IMG/VR virus record: IMGVR_UViG_3300044617_001063
Coordinates: 1 to 23,456 of that record
Length of the DNA stretch: 23,456 nt
Strand: one strand, 5' to 3'
From: a virus
The notes beneath the pieces are model-generated. The model was not told the origin of the DNA. It did not search any database and was given only the letters and a program-made list of their open reading frames with translations. The translations under genes and the position numbers were made by a program. Position 1 is the stretch's first letter, and each line of letters starts with the position of its first letter. Shown piece after piece: positions 14,476 to 20,293 of this stretch.

Positions 14476-14543
14476 CCGGGCGGCGGGTCGAGGCGGCGCA
14501 GGGTTTTCTCCCTTTCCCCCGCGTCGCCTCCCCGCTTGCCCGG
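14476..14543. terminator. Large inverted repeat between convergent genes, likely bidirectional terminator
   Basis: The arms CCGGGC (14476-14481) and GCCCGG (14538-14543) pair perfectly. Further imperfect pairing continues inward (CGGG, GAGGCG and CG with a bulge). The top holds an AGGG / CCCT mini-hairpin with TTTTCT in its loop. It fills the gap between the plus-strand late operon and the minus-strand integrase. A role as part of attP cannot be excluded. Confidence 0.45.
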
Positions 14544-14544
14544 T

Positions 14545-15450
14545 TCAGGCAGCAGGAGGCCGGTCGCTTAGGTCCAGCGGCGGGAGCACCGTTCGCTCCT
14601 GCGGGCAGATCGCCGGATCGACGTACACCTCTTGCATTGCAGGGTCGGCGTGATCGAGCAGCTGCGTTGCTGCGGCCCGTCCGCCGGCTAGGGCTGCGTA
14701 TGACGCCGCAGTGCGCCGGAACCCGTGGAAGCCCCTGTATCGCACGCCAGCGAGCCTACAGAGGAGTTTCAGGCTGTTCCATTGGGCTCGGCTCTTGCGG
14801 TCCCAAGGCCACACAAGATCGTCTGGCTGCCCTTTCTGGGTCGCCAGCATGGCGGCGAGCTCTGGCGTTATGTCTCGCTCAATGTCCCGCGTGCGTCCCT
14901 TGCGCGTCTCGCCCAGGAATACGAGCTTGCGGCGGTCGAGATCCACTTGGCCCCACCGCAGTGACGTGAGGGCCGTAAACCGCTCGCCGGTGCAGTACGC
15001 GGCATAGAGCACTGTCGGCCACCACCAGGCCGAAGGCTTGCCGCCCGTCTTGCCTTTGCGGCATTTGCCCCGCACGACAAGCTTCGCCACGTCCTCTGTT
15101 GTGTAGGCCCGGCCCGTGGGCAGACGCACCGGCACCTTGATGCGGGGAAGTTCGGGAAACTCGTTCACCCATTTTTTCCTGGCGGCTAGGTTCCAGGCTG
15201 CCTGAATCATCACCTTGTCTTTCTGGACACTGGCCGCGCTGGGTTTCTTGCCTTTCCAGCCGACAGTGTCCGCCCGCCACCGCAGGTAGCGTGAAATCAC
15301 CAAGTCATCGAGGTCTGCGATCGTCGGCTCCCTGCCCAGGAACCTGGCCAGCCTGTCGTTCAGTCCCCTGTACAGCGACACAGTTTTGGCGTCGAGATTG
15401 CGAAGCGTGGCATACCGCTCGATAAGGTCTGAAAACGTGAGTAGATTCAT
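14545..15450 (-). CDS. int: Tyrosine recombinase / phage integrase
   Basis: The product has 301 residues. It catalyses site-specific integration and excision between attP and attB. The N-terminal part (residues 1-100) is a SAM-like core-binding domain (LLTFSDLIERYATLRNLDAK, TVSLYRGLNDRLARFLG). Catalytic residues fit the family: R157 in CTGERFTAL, K184 in GETRKGRT, H242 and R245 in FHGFRRTAA, H267 in LLDHADP and nucleophile Y276 in QEVYVDP. AGAAAGGGAC lies 5 nt before the ATG on the minus strand. It is the only convincing minus-strand gene. Its presence shows the phage is temperate or descends from one. Confidence 0.93.
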   Translation of the reverse strand: MNLLTFSDLIERYATLRNLDAKTVSLYRGLNDRLARFLGREPTIADLDDLVISRYLRWRADTVGWKGKKPSAASVQKDKVMIQAAWNLAARKKWVNEFPELPRIKVPVRLPTGRAYTTEDVAKLVVRGKCRKGKTGGKPSAWWWPTVLYAAYCTGERFTALTSLRWGQVDLDRRKLVFLGETRKGRTRDIERDITPELAAMLATQKGQPDDLVWPWDRKSRAQWNSLKLLCRLAGVRYRGFHGFRRTAASYAALAGGRAAATQLLDHADPAMQEVYVDPAICPQERTVLPPLDLSDRPPAA

Positions 15451-15475
15451 GGTCGGTCCCTTTCTTGCCCAGTAG

Positions 15476-15489
15476 TGTACATAAGTACA
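15476..15489. repeat. Small inverted repeat in integrase leader
   Basis: TGTAC-ATAA-GTACA is a perfect 5-bp dyad with a 4-base spacer, 26 bp upstream of the integrase ATG. Its place in the integrase promoter region suggests an operator or recombinase arm site. No clear -35/-10 pair for the integrase was found. Confidence 0.35.
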
Positions 15490-15513
15490 ACTCCCGCCGC
15501 CTCCACTCGAACA

Positions 15514-15558
15514 TTGCCCCGGCGGTCGATCCTACGGTGGGTCGGCTGACCGGGGCAA
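15514..15558. repeat. Inverted repeat in the int / HTH divergent region (possible attP or regulatory arms)
   Basis: TTGCCCCGG (15514-15522) and CCGGGGCAA (15550-15558) are inverted copies. An inner GTC/GAC pair partly extends the match. The 27-base centre has no gene. It lies between the divergent integrase and HTH genes, where attachment or excisionase sites are often found. The core att sequence cannot be identified without the bacterial junction. Confidence 0.35.
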
Positions 15559-15567
15559 GCGGCGGAT

Positions 15568-15601
15568 TTGACGCCGCTATTTCCGGCGTTAGTATTGGGG
15601 C
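15568..15601 (+). promoter_or_regulatory. Promoter of HTH gene with operator; leaderless transcript predicted
   Basis: TTGACG (15568-15573), 16 nt, TAGTAT (15590-15595). The predicted start falls at about 15602, which is the A of the HTH gene ATG, and no Shine-Dalgarno sequence exists at usual spacing, so the mRNA is probably leaderless. CGGCGTTAG (15584-15592) is the reverse complement of the CTAACGCCG operator half found at three other sites. Confidence 0.55.
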
Positions 15602-15838
15602 ATGGTTGTGGCACTACCCGAAGGCAAGAAGCTGATCTCCACCGCCGAGGCGGCGAAGATCCTTGGCGTGACCATGGGTCGCATGCGTCAACTGGCGATC
15701 GCTGGGCCGAAAAAAGGTGGCCTTCACTCCTGGCTAGCCGCACCGACCGCCCGCGTCTTTGACGAGGTCGAGGTTAAGAAGCGGGCAGGCTCGACGCAAA
15801 AGACCGGCCGGAAGGCTGGCGGCTTCAAGGCCAACTAG
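15602..15838 (+). CDS. Small HTH protein (MerR/excisionase type), likely repressor or Xis
   Basis: The product has 78 residues from ATG 15602. Residues about 11-60 (ISTAEAAKILGVTMGRMRQL, then AIAGPKKGGLHSWLAAPTAR and VFDEVEVKKRA) form a winged-helix of the MerR/HTH_17 type used by excisionases and small regulators. The C-terminal tail is basic (TGRKAGGFKAN). It is divergent from the integrase and is the first gene of the rightward early region. Its own promoter carries an operator-like sequence also present in downstream promoters, so it is the best candidate for their regulator. It could be the lysogeny repressor, a Cro-like protein or Xis. The sequence alone does not decide. Confidence 0.75.
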   Translation: MVVALPEGKKLISTAEAAKILGVTMGRMRQLAIAGPKKGGLHSWLAAPTARVFDEVEVKKRAGSTQKTGRKAGGFKAN

Positions 15839-15861
15839 CGTTTCCTGCGGGAAAACAGCCC

Positions 15862-15879
15862 AGAAAAAAATCTTTTTCT
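15862..15879 (+). terminator. Weak A/T-rich hairpin, possible terminator
   Basis: GAAAAA and TTTTTC are inverted around a 4-base loop (AATC), 25-40 bases after the HTH stop. The stem is A/T-only at its core, so termination would be weak. It is the only structure before the next promoter. Confidence 0.25.
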
Positions 15880-15885
15880 CACCCC

Positions 15886-15913
15886 TTGTATGTTCTAACG
15901 CCGACGCTAGAAT
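15886..15913 (+). promoter_or_regulatory. Operator-controlled promoter upstream of small ORF at 15966
   Basis: TTGTAT (15886-15891), 16 nt, TAGAAT (15908-15913). The spacer and -10 are covered by an imperfect 20-bp palindrome, TTCTAACGCCGACGCTAGAA (15893-15912). A protein bound here would block the polymerase. The same layout recurs at 16369-16396. Confidence 0.6.
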
Positions 15914-15965
15914 ACGGGCGTCGGGCACATGAGACCTGACGCAACGCAAACCGGGAGACGAAACA

Positions 15966-16136
15966 ATGAACGCCCTGATCAGCAACGACCGCGTGGTGGC
16001 CATCGAGGTTCGCGGCGAGACTCGCTACTTCATCGCCATGGGCCGCCCTGGCTTTAATCTTCCGGCGAACAACCGGAAGGGCTACGCCACGGCCAAGGCT
16101 GCCGAGGCCGCCAGCCTCCGCTGCGAGCGGGCCTGA
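15966..16136 (+). CDS. Small early hypothetical protein
   Basis: The product has 56 residues from ATG 15966, with GGGAG 8-9 nt upstream. It begins MNALISNDRVVAIEVRGETR and continues YFIAMGRPGFNLPANNRKGY, then ATAKAAEAASLRCERA. It has a likely beta-hairpin followed by a helix, a shape common among small phage regulatory proteins. It is the first gene after an operator-controlled promoter, so it is probably made early and repressed in the lysogen. No family is recognised. Confidence 0.6.
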   Translation: MNALISNDRVVAIEVRGETRYFIAMGRPGFNLPANNRKGYATAKAAEAASLRCERA

Positions 16137-16228
16137 GAAAACACAAAGGTGGGGCCACCCGGCCAGCCGACAGCAGCGAAACGGGTGGCAATCGCACAAC
16201 GGACTCTACAGCCAAGGAGGGCCACGCC

Positions 16229-16372
16229 ATGAAACGCCAGTGGAATGCCGCCATGAAATCCCTGCTTTTGATCCGCGTCGGCCAAGAGCTCGGCACATCG
16301 AGCGAGTTGGCCCAGACGATCGCTCACTCGATCGACTTCGTTCTCGGCACGCTCGCCCGTTTTTTTAGTTGA
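16229..16372 (+). CDS. Small early hypothetical protein
   Basis: The product has 47 residues from ATG 16229, preceded by a near-perfect AAGGAGG Shine-Dalgarno sequence 7-8 nt upstream. It reads MKRQWNAAMKSLLLIRVGQE, then LGTSSELAQTIAHSIDFVLG and TLARFFS. It is helical and amphipathic with a hydrophobic C-terminal stretch, but it is too short and polar for a clear membrane segment. The strong ribosome-binding site is the main support. The stop overlaps the -35 box of the next promoter. Confidence 0.5.
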   Translation: MKRQWNAAMKSLLLIRVGQELGTSSELAQTIAHSIDFVLGTLARFFS

Positions 16373-16396
16373 CAGTTCTAACGCCGCCGCTATGTT
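16369..16396 (+). promoter_or_regulatory. Operator-controlled promoter, second copy
   Basis: TTGACA (16369-16374), 16 nt, TATGTT (16391-16396). The spacer (GTTCTAACGCCGCCGC) differs by one base from the spacer of the promoter at 15886-15913. This is the best -35 match of the set. Confidence 0.65.
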
Positions 16397-16423
16397 GCCA
16401 CGATCTAACGCCGACGCTAACTA
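16395..16423 (+). promoter_or_regulatory. Third downstream operator copy with possible tandem promoter
   Basis: CTAACGCCGACGCTAA (16405-16420) lies 27 bp after the preceding operator start. A weaker TTGCCA (16395-16400), 17 nt, TAACTA (16418-16423) pair surrounds it in the same geometry. It may be a tandem promoter or only a second binding site for cooperative repression. Confidence 0.45.
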
Positions 16424-16466
16424 CTGTACGAAGTTTCGACTCCCCTCATTTTGTTGGTCTGCCCCC

Positions 16467-16494
16467 TTGACGCTTGACTGTACGTCCTTACAGT
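16467..16494 (+). promoter_or_regulatory. Promoter with LexA-box-like dyad CTGT-N8-ACAG
   Basis: TTGACG (16467-16472), 16 nt, TACAGT (16489-16494). The dyad CTGTACGTCCTTACAG (16478-16493) is flanked by A and T, giving the form of an E. coli-type SOS box, and overlaps the -10. ACTGTACG also occurs at 16423-16430. It would control the genes from 16521 on, including the recT-like gene. A LexA-type DNA-binding protein is encoded at 20796. Confidence 0.5.
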
Positions 16495-16520
16495 ACGCCA
16501 CCCACACGAAAGGATTCGCC

Positions 16521-16739
16521 ATGAATGACGCCCACGAACGCGAATACGCCGGTGCAGTAGCCGGCATGCAAGAAACGTACGGCCGACCGGCCAACCTCCC
16601 CGCAGTTGGCGACTTCATTAGCGGCTGCACGTGCGGCAAACGCTGGAGCGGCTACGTCCTCACCGCCGAGCCCGGCCGCCTGGCCGTCGAGTGCAGCGGC
16701 GCGTGGATCGTGGTGAACCCGGAGGACATCACGCACTAG
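16521..16739 (+). CDS. Small early hypothetical protein
   Basis: The product has 72 residues from ATG 16521, with AAAGGA about 7 nt upstream. It reads MNDAHEREYAGAVAGMQETY, then GDFISGCTCGKRWSGYVLTA and ECSGAWIVVNPEDITH. A CTCGKRW motif and a later Cys hint at a small beta-domain, perhaps metal-binding. It is the first gene after the promoter with the CTGT-N8-ACAG dyad. A short stem CCCGGT/ACCGGG (16751-16765) follows its stop without a U-tract. No family is recognised. Confidence 0.6.
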   Translation: MNDAHEREYAGAVAGMQETYGRPANLPAVGDFISGCTCGKRWSGYVLTAEPGRLAVECSGAWIVVNPEDITH

Positions 16740-16840
16740 CGAACACGGAGCCCGGTGGAACCGGGATTGCCCAGGAAGGGACCAACCAGCCAACGCAGGA
16801 CGCTGAGGCTGGCATTTCACATCGCAGAAAGGGACGCGAC

Positions 16841-17692
16841 ATGACCACGGAAATCAGCACAAACACGGCACCAGCGAGAGGGTTGGCTCTCGCCTCGTTC
16901 GAGGACGCATTTCGGTTCAGCAAGATGGTGGCCTCGTCGGAGTTCGCCCCGAAGGACTTCAGGGGCAAGCCCGAATCCTGCATGCTCGCCATCCAGCACG
17001 GCAGCGAAGTCGGGCTCTCCCCGATGCAGTCGCTCCAGAGCATTGCCGTGATCAACGGCAGGCCGACGATCTGGGGCGACGCGGCCCTGGCCCTGGTGCA
17101 GTCGAGCCCGGTCTGCGAGTACGTCCGGGAGTTCACCGAGGGCGAAGGCGAAGCCCTGGTGGCCGTCTGTGAGGCGAAGCGTCGAGGCTACCCGCAGCCC
17201 ACCGTGGTGCGGTTCTCGATGGCAGACGCCAAGCGGGCCGGCCTGGCTGGCAAGTCTGGCCCGTGGGCCTCGTACCCGGCCCGTATGTGTGCCCTGAGGG
17301 CACGTGGCTTCGCTCTGCGAAACGCCTTCGCAGACGCTCTGCGTGGGCTCATCACGGCAGAGGAAGCCCAGGACTACCCGACGCCAGAGCCGACGCCTGC
17401 CACGCAGCCCGAGGCTGTGTATGCGAAGCCCGCCGAGCAGGCGAAGCCCGAGGACATGACCAAGGCCCGGCGGGCGATCGCCGCAGCGAAGGCCGTGGAC
17501 CGTCTGCGGCAGATTCACGCAACCGTCAGCGAGCGGCTAGACGCTGGCTTCTACACGCCGACGCAGGCCAGCGAGTTGGTCGAGCTCATCGACACGCGAA
17601 TGGAGCTTCTGACGCCGCGCGGCGATGCCTACGAGGACAACGGCAGCGAGCACTTCGACGCACAGGAAATCGAAGCGGAGGCCCGCGCATGA
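16841..17692 (+). CDS. recT: RecT-like single-strand DNA annealing protein
   Basis: The product has 283 residues from ATG 16841, with AGAAAGGGAC 5 nt upstream. It anneals complementary single strands during phage recombination and replication. Family-like motifs in order are FRFSKMVASSEFAPKDFRGK (24-43), LAIQHGSEVGLSPMQSLQSI then AVINGRPTIWGDAALALVQ (49-87), VRFSMADAKRAGLAGKSG (123-140) and WASYPARMCALRARGFALRN (142-161). The 'tG...Gl.p..alq.i..i.G.p' and 'W..yp..ml..RA' patterns are typical. The C-terminal 120 residues are low-complexity and helical. No exonuclease partner is seen in the window. RusA at 22931 would act later in the same pathway. Confidence 0.85.
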   Translation: MTTEISTNTAPARGLALASFEDAFRFSKMVASSEFAPKDFRGKPESCMLAIQHGSEVGLSPMQSLQSIAVINGRPTIWGDAALALVQSSPVCEYVREFTEGEGEALVAVCEAKRRGYPQPTVVRFSMADAKRAGLAGKSGPWASYPARMCALRARGFALRNAFADALRGLITAEEAQDYPTPEPTPATQPEAVYAKPAEQAKPEDMTKARRAIAAAKAVDRLRQIHATVSERLDAGFYTPTQASELVELIDTRMELLTPRGDAYEDNGSEHFDAQEIEAEARA

Positions 17693-17952
17693 GCCACGAG
17701 ATTGAGCCAGACGAGGACCGCATGCAGGCCCAGCGCCGCGAGTGGAAGCGGCTGGACGAACTGGCCGCAGAGATCGCATCAGAGCGGGCGAACATGGAAA
17801 CGGACCTTGGGAAGGTGCTCGAGCCGAAGACGCCGCCCAAGCCCGAGCTGGTGATCAAGCCTGGCTATCAGCACGCTCGTCGTGCCTACGAGCTCGGCAT
17901 GGATGACGAGTACAGCAACGCAATGAAAGCCCGCTACGGCGGGGAATGGTGA
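17689..17952 (+). CDS. Hypothetical protein after recT
   Basis: The product has 87 residues, starting in an ATGA overlap with the recT-like gene. It is highly charged. Residues 1-45 form a likely coiled coil (IEPDEDRMQAQRREWKRLDE, then LAAEIASERANMETDLGKVL). A Pro-rich linker follows, then YQHARRAYELGMDDEYSNAM and KARYGGEW. Coupling suggests a partner of the annealing protein or another recombination accessory protein, but no family is recognised. Confidence 0.65.
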   Translation: MSHEIEPDEDRMQAQRREWKRLDELAAEIASERANMETDLGKVLEPKTPPKPELVIKPGYQHARRAYELGMDDEYSNAMKARYGGEW

Positions 17953-18118
17953 ATCACAGCCGGCACGCGATTGCCACAGCGGCTGCCAATCACGGCCGCA
18001 TTCGCCCCTACCGCCGGCCCAGTGGGGATCAACGCCGGATGCCACGCAGAGCCGCTTCCTACGGCCGAGGCTGGCCGGGTGCCGCACGAGACGCGGCCAA
18101 TACACACGGAGGTGAACG
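17953..18118 (+). other. 166-base stretch without a confident gene
   Basis: Two overlapping frames run through this stretch and into the next gene, but neither has a good start with a Shine-Dalgarno sequence. The frame containing GTG 18003 has the more coding-like third positions, yet would overlap the next gene by 85 nt. The last bases hold the GGAGG of the following gene. A short unknown ORF cannot be ruled out. Confidence 0.3.
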
Positions 18119-18421
18119 GTGTCCGACTACTTCGCCGAATCGCTCGACACGCTGCCGCTGTTTCGACGCACCGACCCGGTGACGAGCAAGGCCGCAGCCG
18201 CTGACGCGAAGACGTTCCGAGGCGAGCACCATGCCGCGATCCTCGAGGCGCTGAGCCAAGGCCCGGCCGGAGCCAGTGGCATCGCGGCACGGTGTGGGCT
18301 GCTCGCCCACCAGGTCAACAAGCGGATCCACGAGCTCGCCAAGTGCGGGCGGATTGCGGAGACGGGCAAGATCGTCACCAGCGCCAGCGGGCGCGGGGAA
18401 CGGGAATGGAGGGCGTCGTGA
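18119..18421 (+). CDS. Winged-helix DNA-binding protein
   Basis: The product has 100 residues from GTG 18119, with GGAGG 6 nt upstream. The opening DTLPLFRRTDPVTSKAAAAD is a segment shared by many small phage proteins ('RtDP.TSk.Aa'). The rest (HHAAILEALSQGPAGASGIA, ARCGLLAHQVNKRIHELAKC, GRIAETGKIVTSASGRGER) is a winged helix with recognition helix LLAHQVNKRIHEL and a beta-wing. It is likely a small transcription regulator or DNA-binding replication accessory. The stop overlaps the next ATG by one base. Confidence 0.75.
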   Translation: MSDYFAESLDTLPLFRRTDPVTSKAAAADAKTFRGEHHAAILEALSQGPAGASGIAARCGLLAHQVNKRIHELAKCGRIAETGKIVTSASGRGEREWRAS

Positions 18422-19485
18422 TGCGTTGGCAAGACATGCCGGAAGGCAAGCGTAAGTATTCAGCCTATCTGTGCAGCCGTGAGTGGTCTGTACTGAAGGA
18501 GGCCGTTAAGGCCAGGAGCGGCGGCATTTGCGAGCGATGCTTAGTAAATCCAAGCGATCACGTCCACCATCTGACGTACGAACGGAAGTACGCCGAGCGT
18601 CTTGAAGACTTGCAGGACTGTTGCAAGCAGTGCCACGAATTCATACACGCCAAATCAGACTACGACCCAGCTGATGAGCGCCCGATTGTTCTGCCTTGGC
18701 GCGGCGAAATCGTTAAGTCTTTTTATCTTGCCGGAAAAATTACTGGCACGACTTGGCGGGATGAAATTGTTTCTGGGTGGTCCGAGGAGAATCACCGTGA
18801 TGCAGCGTACTGCCAAGCTTTTATTGACTACGACGAGTGCCTCCGATGGGCGATCGTTCCAAACGCTTGCGCAGCGTGCGGGGTTAATCTGCATTACACG
18901 GGGCCGTGGTGGAAGGACACTAAGGGATTGAATGGAGGACACGGCAGCTCCAGCAAGTCAGAACACCCGCACGGATACTTCTTAGCAGACAACTCCGTCG
19001 AGGAGTTTTATCAGTTCGCCCGCTTGCCTGAGCACTCAGATATACATGCGGCGCGCACTGAGGTTTCGCAAGCCGTTCAGTCGGCGATAGAGGCGGCCGA
19101 CCTTGTGTTCGCCTGGATCGACGGGCCGGACTGCTACGGCACGATCCTTGAGATCGGATACGCGAGGGCGATGGGCAAGGCCGTCGTGGTTGCATTTAGT
19201 GAGGACTTCGCTTCCACGAAGGCCGCGCACGAGATGTGGCTGCTGACAAAGTGGGGCTACTACCTTGAGGACAAAACCCCAAAGGAAGCGTGGGAGCAAT
19301 TTTGGCGGCTTGCAGAGTCCGAGAGTGGCCGCGATCCACGGCTGGCGAAGGTGCGCCAAATCAAGCACGCCTTGAAAAACAGAGAGGTGTCAGTAAGTGC
19401 GGCAGCTGTCCTGCTTGATCGCATGGCTGATGTTGCCAGGGCTCGCAACCTAGAGAGCGAGGAGAACCATGGCACGCAAGCCTGA
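18421..19485 (+). CDS. HNH domain fused to nucleoside 2-deoxyribosyltransferase-like domain
   Basis: The product has 354 residues. Residues 32-76 hold an HNH-type fold: C37xxC40, VHH at 48-50, a long linker and CCKQCHEFIH at 67-76. From residue 97 a second domain begins (KSFYLAGKITGTTWRDEI), followed by LHYTGPWWKDTKGLNGGHG and HPHGYFLADN (148-180). Then comes AADLVFAWIDGPDCYGTILE with IGYARAMGKAVVVAFS (215-250), matching the 'aDlv.a.ld..d..Gt..EiGyA...gk' core with E234 as the candidate catalytic Glu. CAAC at 140-143 may add a metal site. The C-terminal 80 residues are helical. Codons are richer in A and T than in neighbours, suggesting later acquisition. It could remodel nucleosides, act in DNA modification or in defence. 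No substrate can be inferred. Confidence 0.7.
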   Translation: MRWQDMPEGKRKYSAYLCSREWSVLKEAVKARSGGICERCLVNPSDHVHHLTYERKYAERLEDLQDCCKQCHEFIHAKSDYDPADERPIVLPWRGEIVKSFYLAGKITGTTWRDEIVSGWSEENHRDAAYCQAFIDYDECLRWAIVPNACAACGVNLHYTGPWWKDTKGLNGGHGSSSKSEHPHGYFLADNSVEEFYQFARLPEHSDIHAARTEVSQAVQSAIEAADLVFAWIDGPDCYGTILEIGYARAMGKAVVVAFSEDFASTKAAHEMWLLTKWGYYLEDKTPKEAWEQFWRLAESESGRDPRLAKVRQIKHALKNREVSVSAAAVLLDRMADVARARNLESEENHGTQA

Positions 19486-20293
19486 CAGTCACCACGTCCT
19501 TCCGTTGTTCTGCGATGACCTGATTGCGTCCTGCGTCGATATGACGCCGGCTTGCTTCGGGGCATACATGCGACTCCTCTGCTATGCGTGGACGCGTGGC
19601 GGCATACCAGATGACGAGGGGGCATGCGGCCGGATTGCTGGCGGGCTGGAGCCTGGCGACTGGGCAGCCATCCGGTCACGCTTGGTGCAGATCGCAGACA
19701 GATCGCAGTGCGATCGCACTGCGATCGCAAACGGATCGCAAACGGATGTCCGGCTGACCCACCCGAGGCTTGAGCTCGAGCGGCAGGCCGTCGAGGCCCA
19801 CAAGCAAAAGAAGTCAGAGGCCGGGAAAAAGGGCAATGACGCTAGGTGGGGATCGCAAACGGATCGCAAAACGATCGCAGAAGGTATCGCAAACGGATCG
19901 CAAACGGATCGCAAAACGATCGCCCCTAATCCTTCCCCTAGCCTTCCCGTAAGACAAGACAAAACACACACACAGGCCGAAAGCGAGTTTCGCCAGCCAG
20001 GCTGGGCAGCGGTCGAGTGGGAGCGTTTTGCCGAACGATGGAACCGCACCGAGAAGGCTGCGAAGTGGACCCCGCTTATTGCGCCGGCCGGCTGGGTTGA
20101 GAGAGCCTGTGACGGCAGCTGGATGGCGAAGGCAGACGAGGCCCTTCAGCGTCTCCCTGGCTGCCATTGGTTTGACAGCCCGTTGGCGGTCACCAGGTTC
20201 TTCGACTACGTCGACCGCATCTTGGCCGGCGAGTTTGACAACCCAAAGCAGGATGTAAGGCGAAAGAAACAGCCAGTAGGAGGGAACCTATGA
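19469..20293 (+). CDS. DUF1376-type replication initiation protein carrying origin-like iterons
   Basis: The product has 274 residues from ATG 19469, overlapping the previous gene by 17 nt. Residues 8 to about 90 (HHVLPLFCDDLIASCVDMTP, ACFGAYMRLLCYAWTRGGIP, DDEGACGRIAGGLEPGDWAA) match the DUF1376 domain found in phage replication proteins, a winged-helix that opens as 'p.y..d.l.....l...e.gaY..ll.~w..ggip.d'. The middle (about 72-155) is encoded by 11-bp DNA repeats and reads as GSQTDRKTIA-like units. The C-terminal part (FRQPGWAAVEWERFAERWN to FDYVDRILAGEFDN) is a small helical domain. It likely recognises the origin inside its own gene, as lambda O does. Confidence 0.75.
   Translation: MARKPDSHHVLPLFCDDLIASCVDMTPACFGAYMRLLCYAWTRGGIPDDEGACGRIAGGLEPGDWAAIRSRLVQIADRSQCDRTAIANGSQTDVRLTHPRLELERQAVEAHKQKKSEAGKKGNDARWGSQTDRKTIAEGIANGSQTDRKTIAPNPSPSLPVRQDKTHTQAESEFRQPGWAAVEWERFAERWNRTEKAAKWTPLIAPAGWVERACDGSWMAKADEALQRLPGCHWFDSPLAVTRFFDYVDRILAGEFDNPKQDVRRKKQPVGGNL
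19690..19751 (+). repeat. Iteron cluster 1: GATCGCA every 11 bp
   Basis: GATCGCA starts at 19690, 19701, 19712, 19723 and 19734, with a decayed copy (GATGTCC) at 19745. The spacing is exactly 11 bp each time. Bases 19701-19726 also form a perfect 26-bp palindrome centred on GCGATCGC. The period is not a multiple of three, so the conservation is at DNA level and not from a peptide repeat. Confidence 0.85.
19851..19924 (+). repeat. Iteron cluster 2: GATCGCAAACG repeats
   Basis: GATCGCA starts at 19851, 19862, 19873, 19896 and 19907, with variants TATCGCA at 19885 and GATCGCC at 19918. Steps are 11, 11, 12, 11, 11 and 11 bp. The cluster is followed by a pyrimidine-rich and then an A/C-rich run (19925-19975). 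Iterons next to skewed, easily melted DNA inside a replication gene are typical of lambdoid-style origins. Confidence 0.85.

Noticed and set aside
15447-15743. 98-residue minus-strand frame overlapping the int leader and HTH gene
   Set aside because: It covers the divergent promoter region and the HTH gene on the other strand, with no motif or ribosome-binding site.
16751-16765. CCCGGT/ACCGGG stem as a terminator
   Set aside because: Only 6 bp with a 3-base loop and no T-run follows; kept only as a remark under the gene at 16521.
17949-18204. Arg-rich or Pro-rich small ORFs between 17949 and the winged-helix gene
   Set aside because: No Shine-Dalgarno sequence, and long overlap with the next gene; coding signal in the two frames is mixed.
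19690-19924. CRISPR array
   Set aside because: Repeats are 7-11 bp, in direct contact with no unique spacers, and lie inside an open reading frame. Iterons fit better.
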